From Bacteroidia bacterium (lineage in GTDB: Bacteria > Bacteroidota > Bacteroidia > Cytophagales > Cyclobacteriaceae): a stretch of DNA of 5,276 nt. Location: assembly GCA_025356795.1 (NCBI GenBank), contig JANXRR010000125.1, forward strand, positions 1 through 5,276. Direction: 5' to 3'. Shown piece after piece: positions 5,240 through 5,276 of the stretch (positions within the stretch are counted from its first letter, which is position 1; each line of letters opens with the position of its first letter). Both the position numbers and the translations under genes were made by a program. The notes beneath the pieces were generated by a model, which saw only the letters and a list, made by a program, of their open reading frames with translations, was not told the DNA's origin and did not search any database.

Positions 5240-5276
5240 ATGAAGAGGAAATTCTTTTTTGTTCTCCTTTGCTTGG
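5240..5276 (+). CDS. Start of a probable exported protein, cut by the right edge
   Basis: An ATG at 5240, 20 bases after a good promoter, opens a frame reading MKRKFFFVLLCL to the end of the window. Two or three basic residues followed by a hydrophobic run look like the beginning of a signal peptide or lipoprotein signal. Only 12 codons are visible, so nothing can be said about function. Confidence 0.55.
   Translation, partial: MKRKFFFVLLCL

Overview
The window looks like chromosomal DNA from a member of the Bacteroidota, most likely the Cytophagales or a relative. The base composition is AT-rich. Almost every gene start is preceded by the Bacteroidota-type -7 box TAnnTTTG rather than a Shine-Dalgarno sequence. 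The gene families also fit: a DUF1611 protein beside a lipoprotein serine hydrolase, and a carboxypeptidase-like regulatory-domain protein. This assignment is inferred from gene content and promoter style, not from a marker gene.

Left part (1-2136, minus strand): a two-gene operon. The first gene is a lipoprotein serine hydrolase of the class A beta-lactamase fold. Fourteen bases later comes a DUF1611/DgcN-like P-loop protein, cut off by the left edge. In related genomes DUF1611 genes are often followed by a dipeptide (L-Ala-D/L-Glu) or N-acetyl-D-Glu epimerase, so a role in handling cell-wall-derived D-glutamate or peptides is a reasonable hypothesis. The epimerase, if present, lies outside the window.

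Middle (2137-2922): divergent from that operon is a HicA-HicB type II toxin-antitoxin pair on the plus strand (2234-2817), joined by an ATGA overlap. The 97-base divergent intergenic region has a -7 box on each strand. Between them is a 38-base imperfect palindrome that covers both candidate -33 elements, a plausible operator. About 105 bases of AT-rich, gene-free sequence follow hicB.

Right part (2923-5276): a lone four-helix GtrA-family membrane protein on the minus strand is divergent from rlmN, the radical SAM enzyme that methylates A2503 of 23S rRNA and certain tRNAs. Their -7 boxes are only 16 bases apart. Directly after rlmN comes a small secreted protein with a carboxypeptidase-like regulatory domain and an unrecognised C-terminal domain; it was probably started at a TTG codon. 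The window ends with a good promoter and the first 12 codons of another probably exported protein.

Overall this is ordinary chromosome with one accessory element (hicAB). I see no clearly new multi-gene system. The most interesting items are the shared palindrome between hicAB and the serine hydrolase operon, and the overlapping gtrA/rlmN promoters.
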